Assembly (NCBI GenBank): GCA_026391515.1
Contig: JAPLEC010000245.1
Location: forward strand, 1-7,649
DNA length: 7,649 nt
Source: Bacteroidia bacterium
GTDB lineage: Bacteria > Bacteroidota > Bacteroidia > Bacteroidales > VadinHA17
Direction: 5' to 3'
Both the position numbers and the translations under genes were made by a program. The first letter of the stretch is position 1. Every line of letters begins with the position of its first letter. The notes under the pieces are model-generated. The model was not told where the DNA came from. It saw only the letters and a list, made by a program, of their open reading frames with translations, and did no database searches. Below, in pieces: positions 5,658 to 7,649 of the stretch.

Positions 5658-5791
5658 ATAGGTATTTACCTTTATAAGTAGTTGGGGACTAAAGCACATC
5701 TGCATAATTCAGATACTCATCACTAAGGTTAAATTTTGCTCTCGGTTTTTATTTTCAAAATCGCTTAATTCAAATTATCATTAACCGTTAA

Positions 5792-5819
5792 CAGGATCTT
5801 TTATCCTGCAGGGGGATAA
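5792..5819 (+). promoter_or_regulatory. Overlapping, mutually exclusive hairpins in the leader
   Basis: Hairpin 1 is CAGGAT (5792-5797) with ATCCTG (5803-5808), loop CTTTT. Hairpin 2 is TTATCC (5801-5806) with GGATAA (5814-5819), loop TGCAGGG. They share bases 5803-5806, so both cannot form at once. A further ATCCTG at 5819-5824 can also pair with CAGGAT. This could be a leader switch or a set of protein-binding inverted repeats about 55-85 bases before the ATG. Function is inferred only from the pairing. Confidence 0.4.
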
Positions 5820-5876
5820 TCCTGACACAAATCATTTAATATTAATAAAATAAGAATTTCCTGTAAAAGATTTATT

Positions 5877-7193
5877 ATGAAAATACTACTTATTTCTCCA
5901 GCCGTTGATTCCGAAACAAGAACTAATAAAGGACTTATGATACCTCAACTAGGCCTTTATATTTTGAAAGGATTAACTCCGCCCGAACATGAAGTCAAGA
6001 TTATTGAGGAAGAGATAAATAACATTGATCTTGATCAGGAATGCAATCTGGTCGCAATAAGTTGCATGACGGCAAATTCTCATAGAGCTTACGAGCTTTG
6101 TCAGGAATTTAAAAAAAGAGGCAAAACTGTAGTAATTGGAGGAGTCCATCCGACCATACTCCCTGACGAGGCCTTGCAACATGCCGATAGTGTAGTAGTT
6201 GGTGAAGCAGAAGGAGTTTGGGAAATCTTACTTAATGATTTTCAAAATAATAATTTGAAAAGAAGGTATTGTAATCCACTACCAGATTTAACAAAATACA
6301 TCCCAAAAGATTTCGCCAAGATTACCAGGAAAAGACTGTTTCATGTTATTCCGATAATAACATCCCGCGGATGCCCTTATGATTGCGACTTTTGCTGTGT
6401 CACAAATCTTTTTGGAAAACAAATCAGACATGTACCTGTAGAAAATGTTGTACGGGACATTAAGGAATCCGGTGCAAAGAACTTTATATTTCTGGATGAT
6501 AATATTATTGGCCATCCAAAGTATGCTAAAGCATTATTTAAAGCAATTAAGCCTTTAAAAATTAAATGGGTAGGGCAGGCTTCTTTGTCATTGCTGGTTA
6601 GCGATAAAGAACTTTTGCAACTTGCAGCTGAAAGTGGATGCAAATCACTTTTCATCGGAATTGAAAGTGTGTCTGAGCAACAGCTGCAAACGATGCCTAA
6701 AGCAATTAACAAAATTGAACAATTAGAAAGAGCCCTGAAAAATGTCAAAAAGATGGGTATTTTGGTTCACGCATCAATGATTTTTGGCTTTGATAATGAC
6801 CCAAAAGAAATATTTAATGAAAGTGTTCGATTCTTAATAAAAAACAGAGTAGGTACAGCTTCTTTCAATGTATTAACTCCTTATCCCGGAACAAAAGTTT
6901 ATGAAGATCTAAAAAATGAGAACCGCTTGATAACTACTGATTGGAGATATTATGATCATAATACAGTAGTATTCAAACCAAGGAACATGACACCCTATGA
7001 ACTCCAAATCGGGAAAATCGATGCAAGGCAAAAATTTTATAGTATATTATCAGTTCTGAATAGGGCATTGGGCAATTTGTATAATCCGATAATATACTTT
7101 ACTTTGAATTACGGACATATTAAACAGGTAAAGGTTGAAGCAAAAAGAATAGCTAAACTAAAATCAGAGTTATTTGAAAATATTCATGAATAA
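5877..7193 (+). CDS. Cobalamin-binding-domain radical SAM protein (class B-like)
   Basis: 438 residues. Residues 1 to about 140 form a Rossmann-type B12-binding domain: MKILLISPA, IGGVHPTILPDEAL at 87-100, and VVVGEAEGVW at 106-115. The DxHxxG cobalamin-ligand motif is not visible, as in many members of the class. The radical SAM barrel follows, with the 4Fe-4S motif CPYDCDFC (Cys166, Cys170, Cys173, plus an extra Cys174), FLDDNIIG at 205-212, and GIES at 261-264. A C-terminal part (about 330-438) with TPYPGTKVYE and WRYYDHNTVVFKPRNMTPYE resembles the DUF4070-type tail of this family. Relatives include BchE and the hopanoid enzymes HpnP and HpnJ, which modify lipids, tetrapyrroles or antibiotics, often by methylation. 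The substrate cannot be told: no biosynthetic neighbour is present and the gene stands alone. The ATG at 5877 is favoured because MKILLISP is the family's usual N-terminus; the Shine-Dalgarno is weak. Confidence 0.88.
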   Translation: MKILLISPAVDSETRTNKGLMIPQLGLYILKGLTPPEHEVKIIEEEINNIDLDQECNLVAISCMTANSHRAYELCQEFKKRGKTVVIGGVHPTILPDEALQHADSVVVGEAEGVWEILLNDFQNNNLKRRYCNPLPDLTKYIPKDFAKITRKRLFHVIPIITSRGCPYDCDFCCVTNLFGKQIRHVPVENVVRDIKESGAKNFIFLDDNIIGHPKYAKALFKAIKPLKIKWVGQASLSLLVSDKELLQLAAESGCKSLFIGIESVSEQQLQTMPKAINKIEQLERALKNVKKMGILVHASMIFGFDNDPKEIFNESVRFLIKNRVGTASFNVLTPYPGTKVYEDLKNENRLITTDWRYYDHNTVVFKPRNMTPYELQIGKIDARQKFYSILSVLNRALGNLYNPIIYFTLNYGHIKQVKVEAKRIAKLKSELFENIHE

Positions 7194-7216
7194 TAAAGAG
7201 CACAGGGAAATAAGTG

Positions 7217-7270
7217 TTACCAAGTACTCGGGATGACCGGCTAAATGTGGTCAAAACATCCGGTTCTTGC
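7217..7270 (+). repeat. Partial third copy of the composite repeat (right half only)
   Basis: AGTACTCGGGATGACCGG at 7223-7240 is identical to 2403-2420. The flanks also align: TGTTA before it, then TGTGGTCA, TCCGG and CTTGC/TTTGC after it. The left half (TTGGCCGGAT to TTGTTGTTTAG) is absent. The copy lies just after the stop of the radical SAM gene, in the same orientation as the other two. Confidence 0.6.
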
Positions 7271-7332
7271 AATCAACTTGAAAAACAGAGAAGTCTTGAT
7301 AACCTGATCAATCTCTTCCTTGAGAATTGCAA
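7267..7332. other. Long imperfect hairpin between convergent genes
   Basis: Three nested arm pairs are visible: TTGCAAT (7267-7273) with ATTGCAA (7326-7332), AGAGA (7287-7291) with TCTCT (7312-7316), and TTGAT (7296-7300) with ATCAA (7307-7311) around AACCTG. This gives about 17 pairs with internal loops. It sits between two convergent genes and could act as a weak bidirectional terminator, although no long T-tract follows on either strand. Confidence 0.35.
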
Positions 7333-7345
7333 ATAATTATAATGC

Positions 7346-7649
7346 TCAAACATTATAAAAGATATCAAGCACAGTAACTTTCTTCGTATAATCTACTCTG
7401 CGGATTCTGACCTTTTTAACATCGAGCCCGGTAATTTCAGCGACATTTTTTATAAGCTCCTCTTTATTCTGAGGTTTCAGCATTTCGAGGTTATCATAAA
7501 TTATAGGATGTGTACTGTAATTGTCTTTTCTGGCTTTTCTGGCCAGTAATATCTCAAGAATAAATGCGGAGAGAATGATAGTGATGTTAAGGATAAATAT
7601 CCCCAAAAAGGGGAAATCTATCCACTTAAATGAATTGACAGCTGAAATA
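7346..7649 (-). CDS. DUF4956 membrane protein, C-terminal part (5' truncated by window edge)
   Basis: The minus-strand frame is open from the last base of the window, so the N-terminus is missing; the TTG at 7606 is an internal Leu. 100 residues are visible. The last membrane segment is FPFLGIFILNITIILSAF and neighbours (about residues 12-35), followed by a basic LLARKARKD stretch, the positive-inside signal. A cytoplasmic tail of about 60 residues follows: YDNLEMLKPQNKEELI, then EITGLDVKKVRIRRVDY, then VTVLDIFY. This tail fits the DUF4956 pattern (Glu/Leu-Lys-Pro-x-Asn, TGLdV..v.I.riDf, short strand at the end). DUF4956 proteins often lie beside VTC-type polyphosphate polymerase or CotH-like genes; such partners would be upstream, off the window. 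The function of the family is not established. Confidence 0.75.
   Translation of the reverse strand, partial: ISAVNSFKWIDFPFLGIFILNITIILSAFILEILLARKARKDNYSTHPIIYDNLEMLKPQNKEELIKNVAEITGLDVKKVRIRRVDYTKKVTVLDIFYNV

Larger units (their letters stand above)
5511..5876 (+). other. Non-coding leader region upstream of the radical SAM gene
   Basis: No coding sequence is supported in these 366 bases. They hold a hairpin (5579-5610), a good Bacteroidota-type promoter (5625-5657) with an iterated TACCT/AGGTA motif, an imperfect inverted repeat TTAAC-C-GTTAA (5781-5791), and overlapping hairpins (5792-5819). From the promoter the 5' leader would be about 210 bases. A cobalamin riboswitch was considered because of the downstream gene, but its B12-box core was not recognised. 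Confidence 0.5.

Noticed and set aside
5664..5876. Cobalamin riboswitch upstream of the B12-type radical SAM gene.
   Set aside because: The conserved B12-box core was not recognised; the visible hairpins are short and do not form the expected multi-way junction.
6377..6748. Antisense frames within the radical SAM gene (also 5973-6182 and 6288-6515).
   Set aside because: They mirror a well-supported gene, have Cys/Ser-rich antisense composition and no family motifs.
7604..7606. TTG at 7606 as the start of the DUF4956 gene.
   Set aside because: The frame stays open to the window end and the codons upstream continue the membrane segment; this is a truncated gene.

Overview
The window looks like an accessory stretch of a Bacteroidota chromosome. 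The evidence is AT-rich DNA with mostly weak Shine-Dalgarno sites, two exact matches to the Bacteroidota -7 promoter box TAnnTTTG, a lipoprotein whose Cys is followed by acidic residues (a surface-export type signal), and a DUF4956 membrane protein. The first 2.1 kb is visibly richer in G+C than the rest. No rRNA, complete tRNA, CRISPR array or intact transposase is visible.

Layout. (1) 1-2145 (+): the C-terminal 714 residues of a GH94 enzyme of the cyclic beta-1,2-glucan synthase (NdvB/ChvB) type, cut by the window edge. (2) 2146-2537: non-coding, holding a composite repeat (2318-2451) that resembles IS21-family ends. (3) 2538-3494 (-): a lipoprotein with PD40/TolB-like beta-propeller repeats. 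(4) 3495-3787: a 10-bp perfect palindrome, then a second copy of the repeat (3591-3703), so the lipoprotein gene lies between direct repeats. (5) 3788-4297 (+): a small secreted protein of unknown function. (6) 4415-5470: two gap-free 159-bp direct repeats (about 89% identical) enclosing a HepT/MntA toxin-antitoxin operon on the minus strand. The right-hand repeat runs into a perfect tRNA-type T-arm and a strong terminator. (7) 5511-5876: a long leader with a good promoter, an operator-like iterated motif and alternative hairpins. (8) 5877-7193 (+): a cobalamin-binding-domain radical SAM enzyme. (9) 7194-7345: a third, partial repeat copy and a long imperfect hairpin between convergent genes. 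(10) 7346-7649 (-): the C-terminal 100 residues of a DUF4956 membrane protein, cut by the window edge.

The genes do not form one pathway; adjacent units mostly alternate in strand and are separated by repeats. The only clear functional pair is mntA-hepT, where the nucleotidyltransferase is expected to inactivate the HEPN RNase toxin by AMPylation. The most notable structural feature is that two neighbouring minus-strand units (the lipoprotein gene and the toxin-antitoxin pair) are each bounded by their own family of direct repeats. The toxin-antitoxin repeats end inside a T-loop sequence, a common target of tyrosine integrases. I see no convincing new multi-gene system; the repeat-bounded modules are the best lead.
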